From Rhizophagus irregularis (taxonomy: Eukaryota > Glomeromycota > Glomeromycetes > Glomerales > Glomeraceae): a DNA stretch of 64,000 nucleotides. Shown in pieces: positions 44,227 through 56,384 of the stretch (positions within the stretch are counted from its first letter, which is position 1; the number at the start of each line of letters is the position of its first letter). The notes below the pieces were generated by a model, which was given only the letters and a program-made list of their open reading frames with translations, had not been told where the DNA came from and did no database searches. Where the stretch lies: positions 858,501 to 922,500 of the forward strand of contig NC_089444.1 of assembly GCF_026210795.1 (NCBI RefSeq), given 5' to 3'. Position numbers and translations under genes: made by a program.

Positions 44227-45569
44227 ATTTAACGTATTTAATGTAATATTATTACAAGTTAATTAAACTAAAGTAATTATTTCTATAAAATAATATATGC
44301 GAACTAAAAGACTAGTACCAAAAAATATATCGGGATAAAAATTAAAAGCGTTTATATAACAAAAAAAAAAAAATTTGTACATCAGGTGATCCGATCTAAA
44401 TAAAGTGGATCAACTGCAGATAACTGCCAACTGCCAAGAGACAAACATTTGTGGCGTATTAATCTTAATTATAATAGAAGATCATTACCCATATGACATA
44501 AACATTAGGCTATTAACGAACTTTAACGGGTTAGTAACTTACGGATCTAAAGTAAATAGAGTCGTACAATAATCTTAAACCGTTAAATCTAAAATTGTAA
44601 TGTTAAACCTTGAAATAGTATTTTCTATATGACCATTATGAGTACTAGCCAAAAAAAAAGGCTGGCTTACAGTATTTAAAGCTGGTGAAAATAATTTTAG
44701 CAGCCCTTCTGTATGCACTATTTTTTCTTATTATTACTTTATATCACGTGATTTTAATAAAGTAAACTTTCGCCCCTTTTCATTCAATATATGTGAAACA
44801 TAATCTGTCCAGGAGGTAGTTCATCTCCCCCCTGTTCTTCTTTATTTTTCCAATCAAGGTGGCAACACCCTGTTTCCGCAAGGAACAGTCGTGTTTTGGT
44901 TATCAGTTTAGCAAACTACTTTCGGTTCTAGTATGTGGTGAAACTCGATTCATTTTGTGAATTAAAAATAAAAAAAATATATGTGAAACATAAAGTTGTC
45001 CCTGGCGCTGATTCCTCGTCTTGCATTAAATATTATAGATTTTTCGTTTATAATATAGTATTATATTTAGTTAAAACAAGAAAAATTGTTGAGCATTATG
45101 ACATACCTATAAAGTAAATTTTTACTATATTTACTGCATTTTTTTACATAACGAATTAATGAAGTAAATAATACGCTTCTCATTTTTTTCAGAAATCGTA
45201 AAATGTAATAAAATTCAACATTCATATTCTCTCCAACTGAAACCTACTCACCCAAATAGAAAAAAATAAATTAATTTATGCTGAGAATTTACTGCCTTGT
45301 ACCTAATATAACTTTTATGTGTCTCTTTAAGACCGATCATATACAACTGTTTACTACTTTCATAATTCTCAAAACACTTAAAAATGTATAATTCTGATTT
45401 AGAAAAATTATATTAGTTTCATAAAAAAAATAAACAAAATAACTACTTTTACTAACCTATTGGTTATATACCGGAGAGTCAAACTCATCTCAAACAAATC
45501 CTGAACAACTAAGTATTTTAATATTTTAAAATTTATCTTCTTGTAGCATTAACGAATATTAATTAAACA
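44227..45569. other. Non-coding; short direct repeat at 44786 and 44980
   Basis: ATATGTGAAACATAA followed by a similar GTCC-G-G-G-TTC context occurs at about 44788 and 44981. The stretch between (44810-44930) is unusually GC-rich for the window (TCCCCCCTGTTC, GGTGGCAACACCCTG) but has no readable gene. Possible solo terminal repeat or promoter relic. Confidence 0.3.
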
Positions 45570-46106
45570 AATGTTCTGATGTCACTGTTTGTCCTTAATA
45601 ACTTCAATCATATAGAGATGGATCCTGGAAACTGTTTGTATAGAGGTGATATCTTTGATAACCAAAGGTAAATCTGCAGAGCGTGTTTGCGGTAAAATGC
45701 TATATGGCTGAATATCTATCATATGGGCGTCTCGATGTTTAGAATAATCTTGGCGACTCGTGATGTCGAATAATCACACTCTACGAACTAATAAATTAAT
45801 TAAATTACGCTCAAAAAGCTAACTACCTACTAACTATATATAATTATATTGTAATTATTAAATATACTAACCTCAGTTAACACGACTGAAAACCTGTGAC
45901 TGCGATTCAGAACGTTCGTATTTTTTTTCCAATGATCTTTGTATATCATCTTTTACCAACAACAAATAAAAGAGAGAGTTTCTTCTTTTAATTACTTGGG
46001 TGGGATGGAAAATATCAACAAACACATGCAGCATCTGATTATCATCAATTGGAGTTATGTATCGAAATAACAAAATATCGTGAGCCGTGAGGTATATAAA
46101 AAGCAA
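45570..46106 (-). pseudogene. Two protein-like segments of an unrecognised gene
   Basis: Minus-strand segment 46106-45873 reads TAHDILLFRYITPIDDNQML, HVFVDIFHPTQVIKRRNSLF and a charged helical end (DDIQRSLEKKYERSESQSQ). A second segment at about 45775-45570 reads FDITSRQDYSKHRDAHMID, IQPYSILPQTRSADLPL and a helix to EHLFN. A GTTAGT donor-like site lies after the first and TTATTAG before the second, but a TAA precedes the donor. No family recognised. Codon content is protein-like and unlike the surroundings, so a decayed host gene is the best guess. Confidence 0.3.
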
Positions 46107-48565
46107 CGGATATTATATGTACTCTTGAACAACAAAGACATAAACGCAAAAATTATGGACTTTAACTATAATCATGCATTGCACGTGATTATTTTGATTC
46201 CGGTTAGAATTAAATTTCAGTCAATTTCAAATTTAAACATTTGTCGAATTGCGGTACTATAGCTTCAGTCGAACCATTATCTTAAACTTTCTGACTAGTT
46301 GTCTTATTTATAGACTTTTATTTTGTGAATTCTACCTGCAGACTTGTTATTTAATACAGAAAATTATGATTACTATATATCCAAATAAGAGAGGTCAAAG
46401 TCGTCAGCTAATTTCTGTGTAATATATCAAATACCCAGATACAATTTAATTGTCTATAGATTCTTAAAATGTTGTAATTCTAGCGACATAATTAACCATG
46501 CACAATATCTCTTTGTCGCACAAAATACCCCTCGGGTATCATTCACTCAAAACAGGTTTTTTGTAAAATACTATGAGCATTTGATTTCATATGATTATGC
46601 TTATGAAGTCAGCCAAGTTTACAAACTTCAAAAACTTGTCAAAATAGCTGTAATCGTTGTAATTTCCTAAATCTGTTTTTAAATCTTAAAGATATCATCT
46701 AATTGCACCTCGTTTTTTTAATATTTCTGTGGTCTATCGCCAAATTAGTTAATAATTAATAACTGACATTTAAATTAAATGCCATTAATCGTATAGTTGC
46801 TCAATAACAATTTCGTACTTACGCAGAAATTAGTAATTTAATATTCATTCATTTAGAATCTGTTATTGGTTTCATTATTGGAATATATTTTTAATTTCTC
46901 TCTTAATTCATGAATTAATTTAATTGACGTCAAAAAGTTCGTTTAATTAATTGATATTAATTCAAAAATAAATCTTCTTTATTACGCAAATAAACCATTC
47001 TATTACGGCAAGAAATTATTTTCTTTGTTAATTACTAATTTGGCTTACGTTACGATCATTATTTTTTTTTTTTTTAAAAAAAAAATAATGCAAAAAAAAA
47101 AAAATTGAATTGTTGTCGATCTTATTTTATTTTACATTTTATATATTCGGGCCCGGCCCGAGGCAGATATGAAAACGATTTGTTATTCAAATTATTATTT
47201 GAATGAACTTTTAATGAATCAGTAACCCATGAAAATTAGATTATAAAATTTTTTTCTTTTTTTTTTCTTTTTTTTTTTTTACATCAATGCTCATATAATA
47301 ATTACAGACGAGTCGGGGTTTGTTTCTTTATTGAAAATGTATTGTTTCATTTCACTATCTTAATGGCGGGATCTATATCTCATGCAACGAAAACTTGAAG
47401 TAACCCAGACAATTACAGTACTGCAAAAATTCCCAGTCCGGAGCATAAATAATGTTTCAGCACTGCTTTATAGTTCTATTGAAAAGAAGACTAAATTTGA
47501 AGCATCCAATTATTTTTTTTTTTATTTTTTTATTGAAAAAAAAATTAGATCTTCACATGGAACTTTTAAGTAGGCGTTATTATGGACCCTTACATATGTT
47601 TATTGAAACTCTATATAGTATGCAGGTTAATTGTTAAAAAGTTGATAATGTATTAATCCAATTATTCGTGCAAGAAAAAAAAAAATTTCTTTTATAAATC
47701 TTTATTAGTAAATTTTATTGACTTCAATTCTTTCATTCATACTATTTTCGCAAATGTGAGACTATAAAAAAAAAAATGTTCAATTTTTTTTTTTTTTTTA
47801 AGCCAATTTGCCTATAATTTTTATATTGCAGATCCTTTCTTTTTAATATACGACAAAACATCCACTATTAATTAACATTACTAGAACGTGCGTACTTTTT
47901 TGTTAATACCATGACTTGAAATTTCTTTTTTTAAAAAAGAAAATGCGGGATAAAAAAAAGAAGAAATGGAATGAAAGAGATTTGGCGCGAAAAAACAATG
48001 CACCACTTTACCTAATATTTACCGACACATGAAATATACCTGCCAGAGCGGCAGATTTGTAATAATTAATATAGTGTTATTCAATAAAACATTCCGAATA
48101 TAAATATGCGTTTTTTGTTTATCTCTTCAGAATAACATTTCAAAATTACAATTTTCATCATCTTTTTATTACAATTAAACTTTATTATTAAAATTTATTC
48201 TTGAGAATAATTATAATTACGATGTATTTCAGTATTCTTTTCAATCGGAAACATTAAAAGTATTAGAAGAAGTGAAATCAAAATCTACCTCTCTCTATCC
48301 CACAATTATTACATGAAAGAAAGTACAAAAACTATGATAATGACTAAGTAAAAGAAAGATTTCTGATTCATGAAAAAAATTTTAAGATGAATAGCAAAAA
48401 CTTTACCAATAAAAGTATCTATCCCCCGCATATATACACATCCGTAACTATCTATTACTACATCTGTTACATAAAGATATAACCAAAATATGATCAAATC
48501 AGAGTAAAGAGAGGAAAACAGAGGGAAGATGAGAGGAGTAATAGATGTAATAAAGAGTAATATAC
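46107..48565. other. Non-coding AT-rich DNA
   Basis: Includes a GC palindrome CGGGCCCGGCCCG at 47147-47160, long T/A homopolymers near 47060, 47250 and 47790, and TTGGCGCGAAA at 47970. No gene recognised; short open bits (for example 47382-47637) look random. Confidence 0.4.
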
Positions 48566-48726
48566 CAGTGAAAATGCAAAAGAAATAGCCCCTAAAATAA
48601 ATGACATTAATTATTAATGAGAATGAGAGACATGAAACTAAAATAGGTACTAATAAATAAACCTATTTATTACCTTAATCTTTGTGTTAAATTCATAAAT
48701 TTCAATGACTGATTTCCATAGAATAT
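48566..48726 (-). other. Two splice-bounded candidate exons, unrecognised
   Basis: 48726-48674 (after ATTATCTAG, ending before AAG/GTAATA) reads ILWKSVIEIYEFNTKIK. 48591-48566 lies between TTTATTTTAG and CTG/GTATAT. A hydrophobic open stretch follows at 48497-48400 (IIFWLYLYVTDVVID) ending before GGTAAAG. The splice signals look real, but the frames do not connect convincingly. Possible membrane-protein gene or relic. Confidence 0.25.
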
Positions 48727-48739
48727 CTAGATAATATAA

Positions 48740-51199
48740 TTCACTTTGTAATGAAAACTTAATCATTTATATTATAATCGCACGTTGTTCTCTTTCATAC
48801 CTCGTGAATTCCCCGCTTTAAAGCTGATTGCAGTTTCAAACTATCGGTTATATGATAGTAATATTTAATTAATCTTGTAATCATTCTCATTTTTCATGAA
48901 TCGGAAGAAATAATGCAGTCATATCGGTTGGCCTCCCATGTTGAATAAAAAAGGATGTGTTTTGACAAAACCTCTTCTGACACCTTTAACGTTTCCGACT
49001 GAAGAGAATATTGTATTTACGCGTAATTTTTCATTAATTCTCAAGAACAAAATTATAAATGCTTAATTGTATAAAAAAGGAATCGAGGATCTCTGATGTT
49101 CTTAACTTGATATTTATAAAAATTTTTTATATTTGTTATATTATTTTTACTTGTTAATCAAACAAGTCATTATATAAATATAAAGCCTTAGTAATAAAAC
49201 TTTAATACAATTATAGAATTATAGAAAATAACCAAAAAAGAGCATTATCATAGTACTTTGTTGTCATTGTGTGAATAAGCAAACAAACAAGACCTTTTAT
49301 TTTTACAGATTAATAACGAATGAGTGTATTGCATAAAATTATTTTTTAGTTTTGGCTGAATCATATGCAATAGCATTATAACCATTCATACTTATGAATA
49401 AAATTATTTTGGCGTTTAAAAAGTTTTTCTTTCATCCTCCTTTCACAGCTTTCTACTCAGTAAATTGTAATTCACAAAGTATAATATATCCAATTGTTTC
49501 AGATAATATTTATATTTGTTTTTATAAAAGTTCGAATTAAATGGACGAATTCTTTTTTCGCGAATAAAATTGAAGCAGGCAGACTTTCTGATTGAATTTT
49601 AAGTTTAAACTAAACAATAATGGTTATTTCAATTCCCGATAAGTTTATATTGCTACAGATTTTGCGCTTTTATAGACCATATATATTGAAAAAGAAAAAT
49701 CAAAATCTTCTTGATCTACACTTTCAAAATTCCTAAAAAACTTTTTTTCTTTAAAAATCAAGTTGTAACGTCACGTATTTGTGATCAACTGAGGCGGGCA
49801 AACTACGCTAATATATTAATGGATAAGGTAACTTCCTTATTAATTTTCCTTTCTAGGTAAATAATTAGTTACCTATTGATAAAGCTGGTTAATTCGTACA
49901 TTATTTTAATTGATATTTAAGCATTGACCCAGACCATTTCATTATATGTACTTTAAAATATACTTATTTATTATATTCTATTGATTATTTCCTTATTGAT
50001 TTATATTATTTCATTATACTATCATCAGCTTATAGCGTATTTAAGTTGAATAAATTTTATTTATTTATTTAGATTTATTATTCATATATATTTGGATTTT
50101 CTTTTTATTTATTCTTTTATTAAACATAAAAGTAAACCATTATTCTTCTATTACTAAATAATCTGATCAATCAAAGAAAAAGAGATTCCGAGAAGAGATT
50201 CGAAGATTATTACATAAAATCAAAGACGAGAAATCAGGAAGCTGATCTTTTTACGCCCACTTTTGTTATTTTAAATTAAAGTTTATTTTATATCATTTAA
50301 TCATTCGTTGGAAAAAAAAAATTGACTTTGTTTTCATAATTCTTCTTTTTTTGTGCAACAACAATAATTCGTACTTTATTATGAAATATTTCTTTGATGG
50401 ATAAGATCTCATATCCTCGGATATAATTCCTCATTGGATGCGTTCAGTCGTTCACTACAGGTTAGCATAAGTTTGACAAAACCTTAAATTCTTTAATTGG
50501 TAAGTTAATGACTTAAATACGAGTTCTATATTTAAAGAACAATATTAGGTAAACAAAGAATTATATGATGTAACAATCTATTAATGAATCGGTACGTATT
50601 TCAATAATAGATGAAAGTTGTTTATTCATTTTAGAAAAAGTTCAATGAGAAAAAATACCCTTCTAAAACGCCAAGCTGATTTAATATTTTATTTCCATAA
50701 ATATTAATAGATTCATTTGTTCGCTATTACAAAAGCACAAGAACTCTTTTTTTTTCTAAATTAAAGCTGGAAAAGCCAGCTCCGACTATTTTCTAGAATT
50801 ACAGCTTTTTATTTAAGATTATAAATGGTCAAAGTTGTTTATTTGGCGTAAAATTAATTTCATGTACGATCCGTGTCAACTTGACATCATATCTTGTAAA
50901 AAGCCTTTTTCATTGCTTTTTCTTGGCTGATAATCTTTTAGATTAGATGATATTGTCATACGCGTGATTAACCAATTACTAAATTTTTCTCGTGATTGAT
51001 AGGGACTTATAATTACGCTCGGTAAGAGAATCTATCATTATATCATACTTAATTTAATACTTTTGTTGAATGTCAGAATTGTCAAAGCCACTCAAAGGCA
51101 TACACGATGTCACCTTATGATTAAAACTTCTCAAATATATATATCTGATATATATAATATCGCGTGCACACAGTTGTGATATGATTATAAAAGTCCCAA
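48740..51199. other. Non-coding AT-rich DNA
   Basis: No gene found. 50168-50245 has one codon-like stretch (SDQSKKKRFREEIRRLLHKI..) ending in TGA, which could be the last exon of an unseen plus-strand gene, but no partner exon could be identified. Confidence 0.35.
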
Positions 51200-51215
51200 A
51201 TATGTGTTGCACTAC

Positions 51216-51402
51216 TTTATTTATTTTATTACTAAAAGAGTGGTAGAACCCAGACTATTACAAATAAAAGAAGAAAAAATTTCAAAGAAAAAGCTTAAAC
51301 CTAATATGTGTGTATAGAACTTTGTTCTTCATTCCCTACGGAACCTCACCCTTCGATCAATTCTATTTGATAAAGTAGGACTACGCTAATTAATCAAATG
51401 GG
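51216..51402 (-). mobile_element. 5'-truncated copy of the RT-less retroposon
   Basis: 187 bp matching the 3' end of the element at 53450-56190 (about 53450-53638) in the same orientation, including GCGTAGTCCTACTTTATCAA and the terminal AATAAAATAAATAAA tail. A perfect 16-bp duplication ATATGTGTTGCACTAC flanks it at 51200-51215 and 51403-51418. Loss of the 5' part together with a TSD is the signature of target-primed reverse transcription. Confidence 0.9.
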
Positions 51403-51754
51403 ATATGTGTTGCACTACATATATTTCAATCGTTTTATTGGAACAAGCAATAAGATCACGTGATTAGGTAGTACTACAAAATGTCACGAGCTACTAATAA
51501 ATAGTCGGATAATTTTATTTTTCCGGATATCCGGTTTTTATCCGGATTTGACCCGAAATAAAATTTTAAAAAAGGTTTTAATCTAAAATTCGATTTTGAT
51601 TTCTAGGGATCGATAACCATCATCCGAATATAATAAAATATATCAAACCGTATAACCTAAGATATATAGTCTTAGTTATACTTCGGAATGTTTTAAGTGG
51701 GATAATTGGACTAGGAAAAATTGAAGCATTGAAAATCAAGTGAAATATTCAAGT

Positions 51755-51994
51755 AGTAGGACCCAGAAATATATATATAGGGGTCAGGTGATGAAAAAAA
51801 TTTTTTACTATGAGCTGTACGCATTTTTTCAGGGCCGGAATTATGATAATGCCAGTCGGTTACTATAATGGGAAATAAAATTCTGACTGGAATTATCAAA
51901 AATTATCTAAAAAAGGTAAGATTTTCATGATTTTTTTAGTTCAAAATACGCAAACTCAAACCTGACTCTTTTATATATATTTCTGGGTCCTACT
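51755..51994. mobile_element. MITE, CAGGACCCAGAA family, copy 2
   Basis: 240 bp with inverted ends AGTAGGACCCAGAAATATAT. The right end is preceded on the inverted strand by TAC (TACAGTAGGACCC), suggesting a TA target as in Tc1/mariner elements. The left flank does not show a clean TA. The interior matches 3103-3339 in inverted orientation. Confidence 0.8.
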
Positions 51995-53431
51995 GTAGTT
52001 ATCAACCATAATTATATAATAATGAGATTATTAGATATGCATGGATTAAATAGATATCATACAAAAGACGAGAACGTGTTTCTTATCTAGAGAATAATTC
52101 TGGTTCTTTCCGCTTGAGCCGATGATAATTTCCGAAAGATTTTTAAATCCATCGATATCGATGCACGTGCACGTAAATCAATTCAAAATTAATATGAAAC
52201 ATAAAATATCAAAAAGAATATTTTAAAATTTACACATACAAAATTTGTAATAATGAACAAATAATGTATTAAAATTTCATCTTAAAATTATCAACAATTT
52301 GCGAGATATTATGGAATCATTGCGGATTCCCGATCTGTTAATAATATCATTTATAGAACTTTTCCGAGTATAAGAAAAAAATTACAATAAGATTTCTATA
52401 TAAATAATGTCCCGTAATTGTCAAGAATTTGTTGAGTAACAAAATGGAAAAAAGGGTTCTCATGGAGAAATATTCAGATTTAATGATGACTTTCAGCAGC
52501 CATGACTTGATTGACTTATTGGGTATCCGAAACTTTCATCGAAGTCTACTTCGCTGAAACCCATTTCACCAAAGCCATTTTGCATTGCTGAAGTGAAATT
52601 TCTCTGAAGTGTCATTTTACCGAATAGCCATTTCGTTGAATGTCCGGACATTTGCTGAAGGACTCTTTCGCCGAATTGTCATTCACCAAAAATGGTAGTG
52701 TATGGACCAACCCGCACCTTTACGTGCATGATTTATTATATCACTGCAACCGGCTGGTATGCAGAATTTGGTTTGTTGAAAAAAAAAAAAGATTTACGAA
52801 CTTTTTAACTAGATATCTTATTCTTCTCCCTCTTTGAAAGGATATTTATTTATTAGTAAATAAAAATATGTTTTCCCAAGTTCAAAAGACGAAATGAAAA
52901 TCAATAATAAAAATTAAAAATTCAAGAAGAAAAGAATTTCTAAGTTAGTATGTTATTCAAAAATACTTCCAAATCCACGTTAACATACAAGAAACTGGTG
53001 ATAGTGGAGTAACATCAAAATCACAACGAAGATGTTTGGTATGCAAAAAACCGGAAATGTCCAAACGTAAGAGAGTAAATGCGAAGTTACTATAAAATGT
53101 AGTGCATATATAGGTTTGTTGGAGTATTTGATTAGTACAACGGTTCTTTATATAGCTTTTTTAACCCCTAATAGAATGCATTGCAACATTGTACGATTTC
53201 GCGTTCGCTCTAATTAAGCAATTAAATTATCAATTAGTATAAATATTATTTCAACTATTAGACCTGGTGGGATGTTTGGGAAAAAATGAAGTGTTTCCGC
53301 ACGTTTTTCTTGTAATTCATTACTTCTAATAAAACTTGATCATTTTTTACTCAATAATTATAATAAAATGAGGAGAAAATTATACACGTTTTTATTCATT
53401 TATATTGTACTTTTATTATATTTTTTATTAT
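51995..53431. other. Non-coding, with CATTTCGCCGAA-type repeats at 52535-52695
   Basis: Between 52535 and 52695 about ten degenerate 12-16-bp units alternate around TTCGCTGAAACCCATTTC, CCATTTTGC and CATTTCGTTGAATG. The same short satellite recurs at 56995-57175. The rest is AT-rich DNA without recognised genes. Confidence 0.55.
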
Positions 53432-53449
53432 ACAATGCCATGAAAATTT
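53432..53449. repeat. Retroposon target-site duplication, 3' side
   Basis: ACAATGCCATGAAAATTT, an 18-bp sequence identical to 56191-56208. Confidence 0.95.
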
Positions 53450-56190
53450 ATTTATTTATTTATTTTATTACTAAAAGAGTGTTAAAACCCAGGCTATTAC
53501 AAATAGAAGAAGAAAGAGTTCAAAAATACTTAAAACTAATATATGTGTATAGACCTTTGTTCATCGTCCCCTATGGGACCCCACTCTTCGATCTGTACTA
53601 TTTGATAAAGTAGGACTACGCTAAAAAATCAAATGGGAACAATTGAAAAAGCTAATCTAAAAAAAGAAAAGTTAGTTGATCCGTATTTTTCTTTTGGCCT
53701 AAGCCACCACCTGTAAATACTGTCATAGGTGGAATGGTAAACACTATTCTTATTGTATATACTATCATTGTAAGTTTAAAAAAAAGAAAAGAAATAAGAA
53801 ATAGACAACGTCTATATATAAAAATGATTCCAAAATAACGAAACACTAATCTAAAGTTTTAAATATAAGAAAACTAATAAAATTATTTGAACGACCCCGC
53901 CTGCTCGGAATCGAGAGCTAGAGGAGTATCTAGGCGAGAGCGTTTAGGTATGTTGTAGGAACTCGAGTTATTATCAAAAGTGCGATCATTACGTTTCGAA
54001 GGATGGTATTCAAGTTCTTTGGTGTCGTCCGATGTGTATGGCTCGGTAGGGAGTATATTATCCTTATAATCAAACACTGATCGTGTGGTGTCACACTTTA
54101 AACTAAGAGGAGATGACACGTTAGGGTAGTTAATGAGAAAAGAATCCATTTCCGATTGTAAGAGTTTCTTCTTTTTCTTTTTCTTTTTGTTGGAAGAGGT
54201 AGGACGTTGGGGATTCATCATACAATTATGATAGGAATTGCTCCACCTGGTTAAATCACTCGCCTGACGTTGTCGATATTTGACGTGTTTAGAACTAGTA
54301 CCGTGATATATGGCTAAATCATGAATTCTAATATCTTCTTGTATTATAAGTTCGGTTATTTCCTTTGAACGTTCTTCTAGATACTGTTGATAATGAGCTC
54401 TAGAAGCGTCACCATCAGCAGTAAGTTCATCAATTCTAGCAATAAATTTAGCATCATCTGCTTTGCTAAGGCGTTCATCACGGGTATCTAAATCCAATTG
54501 ATACATATAAGTAAACCATTCCCTAGACCCAGGGGCAATAAAGGAACCAAAATTATCATAAATAGGATCAGGCGGTATGATATCGCGATATTTGATAGGA
54601 ATAAACATGTCCGGAATAGGATTATAAGGAGAAACTGTATATAATATTTCACCAATAGGCACCGAAGGTGAAGTCATAGCTATAGCAGAAGAAATATTAT
54701 TTGTAGCCCTTGATCAGTTAGGCGTATTCGTATTAATACCGAAATAATGTGGAATAGTGAAATTATAATCCTTTTGTTTAGGGGTATCAACAGTCTTCTT
54801 ATAACGTAAGTGTTTGAGAGGAGTCGTAAATTTTTGAGATGGTAAAAAGAGGAAGCGTCCTTTTTTAGCCGCGGCCAGTTTCGTTGATGTACTGGAAACA
54901 GCGTCTGGTTTAGTAACTTCTTGTGATAAGATACGACGACAAGATCGTTCGAATCTAATTTGCTGCTTTTTAGCTGTCCTCCGATTAGGACTTGGGGTTA
55001 GTTGGAAGTTATTCATAAGTTTGTGATAAATGTGAGTACGGCCAGGGCTGAATTTACGATTTGAATTGCAGACAATATATCTTGAGTTATAAGAGATGCC
55101 CGTTCTTGAAGAGAATATCGATTTCGATTCTTTTTTTATTCATCGGTCAAATGTCAAATTAGCGTGGAACTGTTTATCTTGATGTTGATTTTTAAATGTA
55201 AAATCACCATGTTCGTTTCGTACAAAAGCTATTGCAGCTGGGTATTTGTGAAAAAAATGTAAGCCACATCCATATCTATTATTAGACATTACTATAGGAC
55301 AAGGGACCTCACAAAGTCGAGGTGGAATAGATAAACCTTTTGCCTCAATCTTATAGTCGTAAGGGATAAAGATACCAAAATGAAATCTATATCTTTTGTA
55401 CGAGAAATTAAAAAAAGTTTTCGTTGTTGTATTCTTATTGTTGATTTTACTCTCACGTGACTTGATAAACATGATTCTATCTAATAATTTATTGCGTATC
55501 ATATCAAAATATTTTTTTTGAATACGACGTGGAATAACTTTTTGTGAGGAAAAAAAATGCTGAAGACCTTTGCTAATTTGATATTTGGCGTTTGGTAGTG
55601 CACTTGTGGAATGATACTTAATAGGAATAGTTGACATGAGATAATCATTTGTGTGTATCCGTAAATGAAGTTGATTGGTGTCCAGATGGTGATCAACAAT
55701 CTCAAAAAAGAAACTTTTTGAACGTCTAAATTCGTAAATCTTGTTATAACCGGCTTTGTGTATTTTGGTCACGTGAAATTTCTTGAAAGAAATGAGAAAA
55801 GAATTATCGACATTAGGTGGAGTCGTCGTTAAAGAAATGGGAGATATAGAAGAAAAATCTTTTATTGGATAGTCCTCCTGATTATTATTCGGAAAAGCTT
55901 GAGAATCAATATCCGGAATTGGATAATATGAAATATGTTGTGAAAATGAAGGGTCATCTATGCGAATAAACGAGTGTGATGATGAAGACCAGTCTATTAC
56001 TATAGGATTTGAAGAAGTCATATTCCTTTGGGTGTAGGTAAAATACTAACTAAAAACCTCGTATACAACCAGAGGCGCCCTCTTGGGCCTCTTCCCCTTT
56101 AGCGTTTCAAGTCGAAACTGAAAAAAAACTAACTAGCGCAAAAATAACTGCGGAAAATTAACAAAATGTAAAAAAAGGGGAAAGAGTTTC
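53450..56190 (-). mobile_element. 2.74-kb RT-less retroposon with 18-bp target duplication
   Basis: The perfect 18-bp duplication defines the ends. On the minus strand: 5' UTR of 169 bp starting GAAACTCTTTCCCC, containing the hairpin-forming GAGGCCCAAGAGGGCGCCTC; one reading frame 56021-53883; a 433-bp 3' UTR; and a TAAA-type tail (AATAAAATAAATAAATAAAT). No reverse transcriptase, endonuclease or LTRs are present. A 5'-truncated relative with its own TSD lies at 51216-51402. The LINE at 16195-26989 ends in a very similar tail, so trans-mobilisation by a Tad-like LINE is likely (inference). A recent insertion is implied by the exact TSD. It is comparable in concept to half-LINEs that keep only an ORF1-like gene. 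Confidence 0.9.
53883..56021 (-). CDS. Single 712-codon retroposon ORF with two in-frame TGA codons, unknown function
   Basis: Three open segments (56021-55140, 55016-54714 and 54677-53883) lie in exactly the same frame. Only TGA at 55140-55142 (after LTFDR) and TGA at 54714-54716 (after NTPN) interrupt them, and the codons between the segments are open and protein-like. Segment A starts MTSSNPIVIDWSSSSHSF and has basic strands (TKIHKAGYNKIYEFRRSK, CEVPCPIVMSNNRYGCGLHF). Segment B is Arg/Lys-rich (SPNRRTAKKQQIRFERSCRR). Segment C has REWFTYMYQLDLDTRDERL, a helical Glu-rich part, a poly-Lys run and a Ser/Pro-rich tail. No known domain was recognised; nucleic-acid binding is plausible from the basic segments. 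Start ATG 56021 is the first after the 5' UTR. Confidence 0.65.
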
Positions 56191-56208
56191 ACAATGCCAT
56201 GAAAATTT
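56191..56208. repeat. Retroposon target-site duplication, 5' side
   Basis: Identical to 53432-53449. On the minus strand it precedes the element's first base. Confidence 0.95.
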
Positions 56209-56384
56209 TTCAGAAACGAAAAAAATTTTAAATTTTAATATAAATCACGTGATATAGTAAAATATTACTCCAGGTGAATTTTACCTCTGGTGAGCATTAA
56301 GATTACTCTAAAAAAATCCTTTTTCATTATTTTATTTGTATAATTTATTATAGTTTTAATTATTTTGATAGTTCTTAATTGTTA

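Noticed and set aside
47382-47637. Two overlapping open frames near 47.4-47.6 kb
   Set aside because: Short, in T/A-homopolymer-rich DNA, no family pattern.
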